Source: an uncultured Dehalococcoidia bacterium | Lineage (GTDB): Bacteria; Chloroflexota; Dehalococcoidia; Lucifugimonadales; UBA1123 | Length of the DNA: 64,000 bases | Reading direction: 5' to 3' | Assembly (NCBI GenBank): GCA_951812505.1 | Contig: CATOSI010000001.1 | Span: 186,001-250,000, forward strand | In this document: one piece after another, positions 32,491 to 41,180 of the stretch | Layout: every line of letters starts with the position of its first letter | How positions within the stretch are numbered: position 1 is the stretch's first letter | Made by a program: the position numbers and the translations under genes | The notes under the pieces: generated by a model | What the model saw: the letters and a program-made list of their open reading frames with translations, nothing else | What the model was told of the DNA's origin: nothing | Database searches by the model: none

Positions 32491-33912
32491 TCAGCAGAGC
32501 TGGTACTCGCGACTCGACACTATCAGCTTGAAGACGGACAGGATTAGCTCCTGTGAGGCGCTGCCGGAGGGTTCGGCCTCGATCCCGCGAGCGGCCAGAT
32601 CTACAAGCAGCGCTCTGGTTTCGTCCGATACGTCCATCGGGCCCATTACTTCGAGGCAGGCGTCCACTAAGTCAGACGGGTCGGATGAGTCGCTACTGTC
32701 ATTTACTCGGCTGACCAGGTTTTTCACGCCGGGATTGGATGCGTCTCCAAGTCGCTGTGCGGCGAAGTTGACCCGGTCAACCAGAGATCCGCTGGTTATC
32801 CACTCTTCCCCAGTGTGCCAGCCCTCTACCGAAGGCGGGTCCAGCAGCTTCTGACCCATGAAACCGGCTTCTTCCATCACCATGAAGATTCCGTTGTCTC
32901 CCCCGTTGGGCACGCTGTATTCGCCGGTTTTTCGCAGCGTTCCGATTATGACCTCCGTCGGGCTCTTGACTCGCCGGAATCGGGCTTCTTTGAAGAAGTC
33001 GGAGTTGAACAGGACCCGAAGTACCGAACGAATATCGTGGTCATGCTCTTCGTAGGCAGCAGAAAGTACATCTATCGCGCCGGGGTCCAGAGGAGGGGTG
33101 TCCGACCACTGTGGCACCGGCACTTCGTCCGCAACGAAGAAGTTGTAGAGATGCCTCGCAATAAATCTTGCCGTCGCAGGCTGATTGCAAATGATTCGGA
33201 CCACATCGTCTCCGTTGAACTCGCCCTGTTCGCCAAGGAATGACTTCTGGCCGTCATCGTGGTCGCGGTCGCGGTACTCGTGATGCCACAGGATTCTGCC
33301 GTAGGGCCAGATCGAGTCTTTCTGCGCCATCATTGCCATGTACTCGCCATTCTTGACGGTCCAGCCCGTGAACGCGCGGGCGCACTCCTTTATGTCATCC
33401 TCGGTATAATTGCCCACCCCCATGGAGAAGAGTTCAAGTATCTCCCGTCCATAATTCTCATTGATGGAGTCTTTGTGGTTTGTGTGGTTGTCCAGCCAAA
33501 TGATCATGGCAGGGTCTTTGGACAACTCTATCAACAGGTCGTCGAAGCGTCCCAGACCGCATCTTCTGAACGTCCCGATCTGGTTCGTCAGCGATCCGAG
33601 GTTGTTCAGTTTGCCCTCTCCGGTGGCGAATACGCCATGCCAGAACAGAGCGATCTTCTCCTCCAGGGGGCACTGCGTGGAGATCAATCGGTACGCCCAG
33701 TAAGCGGCGTTGTGGCCCTGCATGGTGTGGAGGTCGACGTGCCGCCTGAAAATCAGGTCGTCGGGGATATGCAGAGAGTCGTCAGGGTTTAGAAATTCTT
33801 TGACCAGCGACTCGTAGCCGATCTTCTCGTAGCGGTCAAGCTCTTCGGGCGTCGCGCCAAAGCCCGCGCGCCTCGCCAGATGCGCTATCAGACTTCTTTC
33901 TTCGGAACTCAT
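32491..33912 (-). CDS. DUF1800 domain protein, second copy
   Basis: A 473-residue DUF1800 protein starting with IAHLARRAGFGATPEELD. Conserved blocks are CPLEEKIALFWHGVF, NYGREILELFSMGVGNYTEDDI, FLGEQGEFNGDDVVRIIC and PPSVEGWHTGEEWI. It is similar to the other two copies but clearly diverged. No signal peptide. It is the last gene of a five-gene minus operon; a GGGAGAAG ribosome binding site precedes its ATG, 51 bases after the DUF502 gene. Function is not established for the family. Confidence 0.92.
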   Translation of the reverse strand: MSSEERSLIAHLARRAGFGATPEELDRYEKIGYESLVKEFLNPDDSLHIPDDLIFRRHVDLHTMQGHNAAYWAYRLISTQCPLEEKIALFWHGVFATGEGKLNNLGSLTNQIGTFRRCGLGRFDDLLIELSKDPAMIIWLDNHTNHKDSINENYGREILELFSMGVGNYTEDDIKECARAFTGWTVKNGEYMAMMAQKDSIWPYGRILWHHEYRDRDHDDGQKSFLGEQGEFNGDDVVRIICNQPATARFIARHLYNFFVADEVPVPQWSDTPPLDPGAIDVLSAAYEEHDHDIRSVLRVLFNSDFFKEARFRRVKSPTEVIIGTLRKTGEYSVPNGGDNGIFMVMEEAGFMGQKLLDPPSVEGWHTGEEWITSGSLVDRVNFAAQRLGDASNPGVKNLVSRVNDSSDSSDPSDLVDACLEVMGPMDVSDETRALLVDLAARGIEAEPSGSASQELILSVFKLIVSSREYQLC

Positions 33913-33963
33913 CTTTTCTCTTCTCCCAAAGACAGATATGTTTGGTTTCCGAGTATATAGGGT

Positions 33964-34668
33964 TCAGGACTCGGGCGCATCCTCATTTGTCGCATCGCGG
34001 GAGCTTTCGACGGTGAATCCTCCATAGGAACTGAAGGTTGACGTCTCGTGCTCGAAAGGAACTCGAGCCAGCGCGAAGTCCTCAGGCAGCGATATGCCGC
34101 CTGAGAAGACCAGTTTCATCGCGTCCTCCACCGACATGTCGGTCTCTATGATGTGGTCCTCCAGCACCAGCGCCATGTTGCCACTGGTGGGATTCGGGAC
34201 GGTCGGAACATATACGACGGCAAGAGCCTTTCCCGTTCTCTCCGAATAGGCGCGCCCGGTGACGAATCCCATCGCCACCATATTCTCTCTGGGCCACTCG
34301 ATGAATACTACGCGGGAGAAGTTGTACTGTGAGGTCATAGAGGTCATTATCTGGCGCGAAACGCCGAACACCGATTTCACGAAAGGTATGTAGAGCATGA
34401 GCCTGTCAATTCCTCTCATGCACTTGGCGCCGATTGGAGTGGATATGAGCAGGCCGATAACGTATGAGATCACAAGCACGACGACTACCCCGATTCCGGG
34501 AAAGTACAGAGACCGGTTGCCGAGAAACTCGAATTGGAAGCGATCCACGAATGGTTTGACGAATGAATCGGCATAGCCTATTAGAAAGAAGACCACTATC
34601 AGGGTGATAAGAGTCGGGGCGATTTCTACCAGTCCATCCATGATCTTGGACTGAAAGTGATTCCTCAT
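33964..34668 (-). CDS. DUF502 family membrane protein
   Basis: A 234-residue DUF502 (PF04367) protein. Two hydrophobic spans are visible: PTLITLIVVFFLIGYA near residues 19-34 and GIGVVVVLVISYVIGLLIS near 58-76. The RLMLYIPFVKSVFGVSRQI and FIEWPRENMVAMGFVTG segments are family hallmarks. The role is unknown. It sits between an NHL gene and a DUF1800 gene, with 50-odd-base gaps on each side, and is not part of the first DUF1800 operon. Confidence 0.88.
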   Translation of the reverse strand: MRNHFQSKIMDGLVEIAPTLITLIVVFFLIGYADSFVKPFVDRFQFEFLGNRSLYFPGIGVVVVLVISYVIGLLISTPIGAKCMRGIDRLMLYIPFVKSVFGVSRQIMTSMTSQYNFSRVVFIEWPRENMVAMGFVTGRAYSERTGKALAVVYVPTVPNPTSGNMALVLEDHIIETDMSVEDAMKLVFSGGISLPEDFALARVPFEHETSTFSSYGGFTVESSRDATNEDAPES

Positions 34669-34722
34669 TATTCTCGATCCTCAGCAATTATCACTTTTCG
34701 TCGCGTGACCCGCCTGAAAACG

Positions 34723-35721
34723 CTATTGCCCGTATATCTGAATCCTGTGTCTGCTGTGCTCGGTCACGTACAGCCTGTCCTCGGAATCGAGCTTGACCGA
34801 CACCGGCCCCCAGAACAGCGGCTCGGTCTGGGAGGCGACATGGTAGGGGGTTTGCAGATGGTCGGGTAGTTCCTCTACCAGGAGTTGGGATTCCCTGCGA
34901 ACGTCGTATTCGTCCGGGTTTACCAGCAGCCACTCTTCAGCCCACTTCGACAGGGTAGCTTCGCCACGGAGCAGTTGGTGGAACGACCCGTCCGGATTCA
35001 GCAGCTGGACGCGTTCGTTTCCCCAGTCGGCGACGTGCATCTTCCCCTCGCTGTCCACGGCAACCGAACTCGGGCGATTGAATTGCCCCTCGCCATTGCC
35101 GGACTCTCCGTAGGCAGCCATGAACTCACCATCCGCAGTGAATTTCTGGATTCGGTCATTCCTCCAATCGGCTATGTAAACGTTATCCTCGGCGTCCACC
35201 GTGGCGCCCCAGGGCAGGTCGAATTGGCCGGGGCCGCCTCCTTGCTCTCCCCAGGACGTTACAGGCTCGCCTTCCGGCGTCAGTTTATGGACTCTGGAAG
35301 CGTACTGCTCGACCACGTAAACCGAACCATCCTGCCCGTGAGTTATCCCCGCAGGACCGCCGAGCGTACCTACTCCCTGGACTTCCGTGCCCCACTTCCT
35401 CACAAAGTTGCCCTGGCTGTCGAACACCTTCACTTCGTTCAGTGATTCGTCCGTGACATACAGATTGTCCTGAGCGTCGAATGCCATGCAGACGGGCACT
35501 CTGAACTGGTCGTCTCCGTCGCCGGGACCCGTGCTGAATTCACCAAGCCAGTCTTCTTCGAAAGTGCATATTTGTATTCGTATGCCGCGCGGATTCAGTC
35601 CGCCCATCCTGTTCAGGACGAATATCCGCCCGTCGCCGCTGAACGCGATGTCGTAAGGATAGTTGAAGCCACGGCCTATCGGCTGGTTGGAGTTGAATCC
35701 GATGGTCTTGAGATACTTCAT
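34723..35721 (-). CDS. NHL-repeat beta-propeller protein, second copy
   Basis: A 332-residue NHL protein. The ATG at 35721 is chosen because upstream in-frame codons belong to the end of the neighbouring NHL gene and are not conserved; GAGG lies about 10 bases upstream. Repeats such as GQFDLPWGATVDAEDNVYIADWRNDRIQKFTADGEF make about six blades. It contains the insert GEATLSKWAEEWLLVNPDEYDVRR before the last blade, shared with the other NHL copies. The end RIQIYGQ closes the propeller. It follows the third NHL gene by 13 bases. Confidence 0.88.
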   Translation of the reverse strand: MKYLKTIGFNSNQPIGRGFNYPYDIAFSGDGRIFVLNRMGGLNPRGIRIQICTFEEDWLGEFSTGPGDGDDQFRVPVCMAFDAQDNLYVTDESLNEVKVFDSQGNFVRKWGTEVQGVGTLGGPAGITHGQDGSVYVVEQYASRVHKLTPEGEPVTSWGEQGGGPGQFDLPWGATVDAEDNVYIADWRNDRIQKFTADGEFMAAYGESGNGEGQFNRPSSVAVDSEGKMHVADWGNERVQLLNPDGSFHQLLRGEATLSKWAEEWLLVNPDEYDVRRESQLLVEELPDHLQTPYHVASQTEPLFWGPVSVKLDSEDRLYVTEHSRHRIQIYGQ

Positions 35722-35734
35722 CTTTGGTTCAGCC

Positions 35735-36739
35735 TCAGATATTGAATTGCGGGTCGCTGTAATCCAGGAGCTTGTTGTAGATCTGGATACGCCATCTCTG
35801 GGTGTCGGCGACCATGAGTCTCGATTCGGCAGCGTCGAACGCGACCGCCGTGGGAAGCGCGAATCTCCATTCTGTTTCGAGTGAATACACTCGGCGGCGC
35901 GCCTTGTAAACGTCGGGGTTGCTGAGAACGTACTCCTTCTGCCACTTGGAAAGTTCCTGCGCATCCCCGATGAAGGTCGTGAGGTAGCTGCCCTCCGAGT
36001 CGAATGCCTGGACGCGGTGATTCGCCCAGTCACACACATAGATGTCGCCGTCAGGGTCAATCGCAACATCGGAAGGGTGGTCGAATTCATAGTTCCCATT
36101 GCCGTGGCTGCCCAGAGCGAAAACGAACCTTCCGTCGGGGTCGAATTTCTGTATCCGGTGGTTCTTGTGGTCCGCGACATAGATGAATCCATCCGAGTCG
36201 GTTGTGATGCCCCAGGGTGAATCCAACTCGCCCTCGCCCGAGCCTCGGCAACCCCACTCTGAGATGTATCGCCCGTCGGTGGCGAGCTTCTGTATCCTGT
36301 GATTGTGCGTATCCACTACAAGCAGGTTGCCTTCGTAGTCTATGGCCATGCCGGACGGGCGATTGAACTGGCCTGGGCCATCGCCGATCTCGCCGAACAT
36401 CCTCAGATAAGACCCGTCACGGCTGAAAACTGAGATTCGGTTAGTCCATGAGTCGGAGACATAGACATTCGACTCGCTGTCCAGCGCGATTCCCGAGGGC
36501 CATGTAAACTGCCCCGGTTCTTCGCCCTTACCACCCATGCGACTTACGACCTCCTCCTCACCGGCTCTGCCGCCTGCATGAAATCTGGTTACATTGCAGG
36601 TGCCTTCGATCCTCGTAATGACAGCAAACAATTCGCCATCACTGCCAAGAGCTAAGGCCACAGGCCCCATTACCTCATTTCTTCCACCAACGACGTGGCT
36701 GAAGTCATAAACGCGGTCGCCTACAATTCTTGTCAGCAT
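35735..36739 (-). CDS. NHL-repeat beta-propeller protein, third copy
   Basis: A 334-residue NHL protein with about six blades (for example GQFNRPSGMAIDYEGNLLVVDTHNHRIQKLATDG). It shares with the other copies the insert GDAQELSKWQKEYVLSNPDVYKARR near residue 265 and the closing RIQIYNK strand. No signal peptide. It is the second gene of the five-gene operon, 54 bases after DUF1800 and 13 bases before the next NHL gene. Ligand unknown. Confidence 0.9.
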   Translation of the reverse strand: MLTRIVGDRVYDFSHVVGGRNEVMGPVALALGSDGELFAVITRIEGTCNVTRFHAGGRAGEEEVVSRMGGKGEEPGQFTWPSGIALDSESNVYVSDSWTNRISVFSRDGSYLRMFGEIGDGPGQFNRPSGMAIDYEGNLLVVDTHNHRIQKLATDGRYISEWGCRGSGEGELDSPWGITTDSDGFIYVADHKNHRIQKFDPDGRFVFALGSHGNGNYEFDHPSDVAIDPDGDIYVCDWANHRVQAFDSEGSYLTTFIGDAQELSKWQKEYVLSNPDVYKARRRVYSLETEWRFALPTAVAFDAAESRLMVADTQRWRIQIYNKLLDYSDPQFNI

Positions 36740-36793
36740 GTGTTCCGTTTCCTTTATTGCCTTTATGTGCAGACGGACAACTCTTAGTTCCTG

Positions 36794-38191
36794 CTAAGCG
36801 AACTGGTACTCACGAGTGGCCACTATCAGCTGTAGTATTTCCGATACACGCTGTGCGGACTCCGCCTCGTTCTTTTCATCCCAGACGAGATCTCCCTTGA
36901 TCGAAGCGTGACCCACAAGCTCGGACATTGTTTCATCCGTGACCTCGACGGATCCAAGCTGGCTGAGGCATTCGGTCACTACCGATTCCGGCGAACTGTC
37001 GGTACTCTTCACCTGTTCCACGACCTGACGCACGCCGGGGCGGTCCAGGTCGCTCATCATGTCGGACACGAAATTGGCCCGCTTCATTAGGGACCCACTA
37101 TTGATCCACTCGATGCCCGCGTGCCAGCCCTCAACGCTGGGGGGGTTCAGAAGTTCCTGACCCATGAAGGTTATCTGGTTTGCCCATTCGAATATGTCGG
37201 GACCGGGGAGTTCGACGCCGCCGGCCATTCTGACCGTTCCAACCACGACTTCGGTCGGGTTCTTAACCTTGGTGAAGAGCGCGTCCTTGAAGAAGTCGGA
37301 GTTGAATAGCACGCGCAGGGCGTGGCTCATGTCGAAGTTGGACTCGGTTAGCGCAGATGCAATGGTCTCGACCGCTCCCGGGTCTCTGGGAGGGGTGACC
37401 TGCCACGCGGGCACCTGCACCTCGTCGGCTACAAAGAAGCTGTACAGGTGGCGCGCGATGAATTGGGCAGTCGCGGGATGTGCCAGGACAATATCTATTA
37501 TGTCCTCGCCGTCGAAATTGCCTTTGTGTCCAAGGAAGGACTTCTCGTCGTAGTCGTGGTCGTCGGCTTTGAACTCGAAGTACCAATCCCAGCGGCCCAT
37601 ATGGAAGCGAGGCAGTTTCGGCGTCATCGTCCATCCGGTAAACGCGCGTGAGCACTCGTAAACGTCCTTTTCAGTGTAGTTGCCGACACCCATAGTGAAG
37701 AGTTCCAGTAGTTCCCGGCCCCAGTTCTCATTGATCGCCGTCGCGTGGTTTTCGTGATTGTCGAGCCAGAACAGCATCGCGGGATTTCTGGAGACTTCCA
37801 TCAGCAGGTCTTTGTACTTGCCCAGACCCTTCTCACGGAACAGATCAATCATGTCCGTTATCTCGTCGTAGTGGTCAACCTTGGAAACGCCGGTAGCGAA
37901 AATCTGGTGCCAGAACAGGCACATCTTTTCCTGAAGCGGGGCGTCTGTGTTTATCATTCTCCACACCCAGCCCGTTTGCCCGCGTCCGCCTGCCGTGCCG
38001 GGCTTCCACTGAAAGTGGTAGTAGCGCAAGAATTCGTAGATGTCCACCGGATCCTGATCATCGGGCTGTAGGAGTTCTTCAACCGTCGCTTCATAACCTT
38101 TGGCCAGTCGCTCTTCCAGTTCCTCGCGCGCCGCGCCAAATCCCGCCCTTCTCATTAGATGGGCCATCAGAGCAAGGTTGTCGTTCGCCAT
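36794..38191 (-). CDS. DUF1800 domain protein, third copy
   Basis: A 465-residue DUF1800 protein starting MANDNLALMAHLMRRAGFGA. The ATG at 38191 follows AGGAGA by 8 bases; an upstream in-frame start at 38212 is weaker. Conserved blocks are PLQEKMCLFWHQIFATG, NWGRELLELFTMGVGNYTEKDV, FLGHKGNFDGEDIIDIV and PPSVEGWHAGIEWI. It heads the minus operon DUF1800-NHL-NHL-DUF502-DUF1800, which lacks a DUF1501 gene. Confidence 0.92.
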   Translation of the reverse strand: MANDNLALMAHLMRRAGFGAAREELEERLAKGYEATVEELLQPDDQDPVDIYEFLRYYHFQWKPGTAGGRGQTGWVWRMINTDAPLQEKMCLFWHQIFATGVSKVDHYDEITDMIDLFREKGLGKYKDLLMEVSRNPAMLFWLDNHENHATAINENWGRELLELFTMGVGNYTEKDVYECSRAFTGWTMTPKLPRFHMGRWDWYFEFKADDHDYDEKSFLGHKGNFDGEDIIDIVLAHPATAQFIARHLYSFFVADEVQVPAWQVTPPRDPGAVETIASALTESNFDMSHALRVLFNSDFFKDALFTKVKNPTEVVVGTVRMAGGVELPGPDIFEWANQITFMGQELLNPPSVEGWHAGIEWINSGSLMKRANFVSDMMSDLDRPGVRQVVEQVKSTDSSPESVVTECLSQLGSVEVTDETMSELVGHASIKGDLVWDEKNEAESAQRVSEILQLIVATREYQFA

Positions 38192-38509
38192 TATTCGTAT
38201 CTCCTGGTACATCCGTATTGCCGAGCGCGCTCTGTCCTAGTCACGACGTCTGCCGCTCGATGCCATTTCTTCCATTCTCGTCAGGATTATATTATTGGCA
38301 GACTCGCTAGGGCAAACCCCGACCCAGGGCAATCGCGTCTGATTCACGCATATATTATGGTACAAAAGTTCTTGCATGTGCTATCATCTAATTATATTCA
38401 GTTTCAGTGGCCCCACAGAAAATGTGGTAAGCGAGAGAACCATAAATGAACGTATATGCCAGACGATCCGCTGTACCAGAGACGCCCTATGATCGTCGAA
38501 AATTGGGCT

Positions 38510-38600
38510 AAACTGGTTGGAACAGACCAGTTTCAACCAGTTTCTCCAAAATACTGGTACCAGTTTTCGACCAGTTTTGACTGAAATCGGTAACCAGTTT
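38510..38600 (+). promoter_or_regulatory. cluster of ACCAGTTT elements upstream of the SUF operon
   Basis: ACCAGTTT occurs at 38526, 38536, 38559, 38570 and 38593; its complement AAACTGGT occurs at 38510. Start-to-start steps are 10, 23, 11 and 23 bases, close to whole helical turns. The copy at 38559 forms the perfect palindrome ACTGGTACCAGT, and 38510/38526 form an inverted pair with an 8-base gap. It lies about 100-200 bases upstream of the suf promoter. This looks like a multi-site regulator platform. Confidence 0.55.
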
Positions 38601-38692
38601 CAGGAATCTGTCGCTCTGTTGGTGTATATAAACTGAATTTATGCCCAGGCCGAAGTTCAGGTGCGATTGCCCTGAACCCTGAGCGAGAATTC

Positions 38693-38722
38693 TTGACCCG
38701 CCGAAACTCCCTTCGCTATACT
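38693..38722 (+). promoter_or_regulatory. SUF operon promoter
   Basis: TTGACC (38693-38698) and TATACT (38717-38722) are 18 bases apart, with transcription expected near 38729 and a 5' leader of about 50 bases before sufB. Confidence 0.7.
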
Positions 38723-38777
38723 TGAGTTCGGTATTCTTGACCTTACAGATCAACAAATGTCAGGAGCGGTGATTCGC

Positions 38778-40238
38778 ATGACGACAGCGAACGTCATTTC
38801 CAGGAAAACGAAGCTTGATGATTCTCAGTACAAGTGGGGCTTCGACTTCGACTACGAATCGGAAACGGCCCCCAGGGGCCTTTCGGAAGACACGGTCCGG
38901 TTCATATCTCACAAGAAGAATGAACCCGAATGGATGCTCGAATGGCGCCTGAAGGCTTTCAGACACTGGGAGCGGCTGGGACTGGAAGAGCCGACCTGGG
39001 CGAACGTCAGCTATCCCCAGATTGATTTCCAGGACATCGTTTACTACGCCGCGCCCAAGTCCCAGGACGACGGCCCCAAGAACCTGGACGATGTGGACCC
39101 CGAGATACTGGAGGCGTTCGACAAGCTCGGTATCCCGTTGGAGGAACAGAAGAAGCTGAGCGGCGTCGCGGTTGACGCGGTGCTGGACAGCGTGTCGGTA
39201 GCCACGACCTACCAGAAGATGCTCGAGGATGCGGGCGTCATCTTCTGCCCCATCTCCGAGGCCGTTCAGAAATACCCCGAACTCGTTCAGAAGTACCTGG
39301 GCTCTGTGGTGCCTTACACCGACAACTTCTACGCCACGCTCAACTCCGCCGTCTTCAGCGACGGCTCCTTCTGCTATGTTCCCCCCGGAGTCAGATGCCC
39401 AATCGAGCTAATGACTTACTTCCGAATCAACGAGCTCGATTCCGGCCAGTTCGAGAGGACGCTCATTATCGCCGATAAGGGCAGCTACGTCAGCTACCTT
39501 GAGGGATGCACGGCCCCCATCCGCAAGACGAACCAGCTTCACGCCGCCGTAGTCGAGCTTGTCACGCTGGACGACGCCGAGATCAAGTATTCCACGCTTC
39601 AGAACTGGTACCCGGGCGACAAGGAAGGCAATGGCGGTGTGTACAACTTCGTAACCAAGCGGGGCGCGTGTCGGGGAAAGAACTCCAAGATAAGCTGGAC
39701 GCAGGTGGAGACCGGCTCGGCCATCACCTGGAAGTATCCAAGCGTGATTCTTCAGGGCGACGATTCGGTCGGGGAATTCTACTCGGTCGCGCTGGTGAAC
39801 AACTATCAGCAGGCCGACACCGGCACCAAGATGATTCACATGGGCAAGAACACCAAGAGCACCATCGTGGCCAAGGGAATCAGTGCGGGCCACGCTCAGA
39901 ACACCTATCGCGGAATGGTCAGGATAATGCCCACCGCGTCCGGCGCGCGCAACTTCACACAGTGCGACAGCCTGCTCATCGGGAGCGAGTGCGGCGCACA
40001 CACTGTCCCATACATCGAGGTGAGAAACCCGACGGCGCAGATGGGCCACGAGGCCACTACGTCCAAGGTAAACGACGACCAGCTCTTCTACCTCCAGCAG
40101 CGCGGTATAGACCAGGAAGAGGCCAACTACATGATAATCAACGGCTTCTGCCGTGGCATCTTCAAGGAACTGCCATTCGAGTTCGCCGCCGAGGCGAGCC
40201 AGCTTCTGCGCGTCAGCCTTGAGGGTACGGTTGGATAA
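38778..40238 (+). CDS. sufB: Fe-S cluster assembly scaffold SufB
   Basis: A 486-residue SufB (PF01458), the core of the SufBCD scaffold that builds iron-sulfur clusters. Conserved stretches include [56 protein letters not shown]-like [25 protein letters not shown] and the C-terminal [11 protein letters not shown]. The ATG at 38778 has AGGAG 11 bases upstream; an in-frame ATG at 38757 would add seven residues. It is the first gene of a eight-gene SUF operon on the plus strand. Confidence 0.96.
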   Translation: MTTANVISRKTKLDDSQYKWGFDFDYESETAPRGLSEDTVRFISHKKNEPEWMLEWRLKAFRHWERLGLEEPTWANVSYPQIDFQDIVYYAAPKSQDDGPKNLDDVDPEILEAFDKLGIPLEEQKKLSGVAVDAVLDSVSVATTYQKMLEDAGVIFCPISEAVQKYPELVQKYLGSVVPYTDNFYATLNSAVFSDGSFCYVPPGVRCPIELMTYFRINELDSGQFERTLIIADKGSYVSYLEGCTAPIRKTNQLHAAVVELVTLDDAEIKYSTLQNWYPGDKEGNGGVYNFVTKRGACRGKNSKISWTQVETGSAITWKYPSVILQGDDSVGEFYSVALVNNYQQADTGTKMIHMGKNTKSTIVAKGISAGHAQNTYRGMVRIMPTASGARNFTQCDSLLIGSECGAHTVPYIEVRNPTAQMGHEATTSKVNDDQLFYLQQRGIDQEEANYMIINGFCRGIFKELPFEFAAEASQLLRVSLEGTVG

Positions 40239-40367
40239 CTCGGTGCTGGTGTGGACAGTTTCGTTTCAGTGTAAGAATGCCGGGTGCATCTCTGTGCAAA
40301 ATTCGTCGCCCGAAACACATCGGCATTATTGAGAAAAATCAAGAGATAGGGATAAGCGCGACAGAAA

Positions 40368-41132
40368 ATGCTTGAAGTACGAGATTTACACGTTTCGATA
40401 GAAGACACCGAAATTCTCAAGGGAATCAGCCTTACCGTTAACCCAGGGGAAGTTCACGCCATCATGGGACCAAACGGCTCCGGCAAGAGCACGCTCGCCA
40501 ACGTCGTAGCGGGCCGACCCGAATACACCGTTACCTCCGGCGAGATACTCTTCGAGGGCGAAGATATAGGGGAGTGGTTCCCTGAAGACCGCGCCCGCGA
40601 GGGCATCTTCCTAGCCATGCAGTACCCGGTCGAACTTCCGGGAGTACGCACCTGGCAATTCCTGAAGGCCGCGGTTGATGCCATTCGTAAACACAAGGGC
40701 GAATCGGAGTTGTCAATCCGGCAGTTCGACAGGCTTCTCGACTCGAAGCGAGAACTGGTCAACATACACGACGACCTCGTGCGCCGCTCCGTCAACGAGG
40801 GCTACTCCGGCGGCGAGAAGAAGCGCAACGAGATTCTGCAGCTCGCGCTGCTGGACCCGCGTCTCGCCCTACTGGACGAGACCGATTCCGGCCTGGATAT
40901 TGACGCGCTGCGAATCGTGGCCGAAGGGGTCAACGCCTTCAGCAGCGACGACAAGGCCATCGTGCTGGTTACCCACTACCAGCGCATACTCAACTACATC
41001 ACGCCCGACTTCGTACACGTACTGGTTGACGGTCGCATAGTCCGCTCCGGCGGCAAAGAACTTGCCATGGAACTCGAGGACAAGGGTTACGACTGGATAA
41101 TCAAAGAGGCTGCGGCCGGTGTTGGCGCATAG
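40368..41132 (+). CDS. sufC: Fe-S cluster assembly ATPase SufC
   Basis: A 254-residue ABC-type ATPase of the SUF system. Walker A GPNGSGKST is near residue 35, the SufC-specific signature YSGGEKKRNEILQ near 145, and Walker B LALLDETDSGLD near 165. ATP binding remodels SufBD during cluster assembly; it is cytosolic, not a transporter. The start lies 129 bases after sufB, an unusually long gap, with a weak ribosome binding site. SufD follows after 48 bases. Confidence 0.97.
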   Translation: MLEVRDLHVSIEDTEILKGISLTVNPGEVHAIMGPNGSGKSTLANVVAGRPEYTVTSGEILFEGEDIGEWFPEDRAREGIFLAMQYPVELPGVRTWQFLKAAVDAIRKHKGESELSIRQFDRLLDSKRELVNIHDDLVRRSVNEGYSGGEKKRNEILQLALLDPRLALLDETDSGLDIDALRIVAEGVNAFSSDDKAIVLVTHYQRILNYITPDFVHVLVDGRIVRSGGKELAMELEDKGYDWIIKEAAAGVGA

Positions 41133-41180
41133 ACATTCACCCAAACATCGATTTCGATAAATAGTGACTCTGGTTCAGAC

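Larger units (their letters stand above)
38192..38756 (+). promoter_or_regulatory. 565-base intergenic region upstream of the SUF operon
   Basis: No convincing gene is seen. It holds the ACCAGTTT cluster and suf promoter listed separately, plus A/T-rich sequence at 38340-38400 with a possible second promoter (TTGCAT at 38372, TATATT at 38393, short 15-base spacing). A 21-codon ORF at 38445-38510 has only a weak ribosome binding site. Confidence 0.5.

Noticed and set aside
35722..36192. N-terminal extension of the second NHL gene inside the third NHL gene
   Set aside because: It runs antiphase through the neighbouring gene and reads as low-complexity Ser/Thr/Arg-rich text.
38445..38510. A 21-codon ORF upstream of the SUF operon
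   Set aside because: Only a weak ribosome binding site and no features; it ends at the ACCAGTTT cluster. It might be a leader peptide, but I cannot support it.
38510..38600. Possible CRISPR repeats or replication iterons
   Set aside because: The units are only 8 bases, irregularly spaced and alone, with no cas, rep or dnaA gene nearby; a regulatory cluster is more likely.
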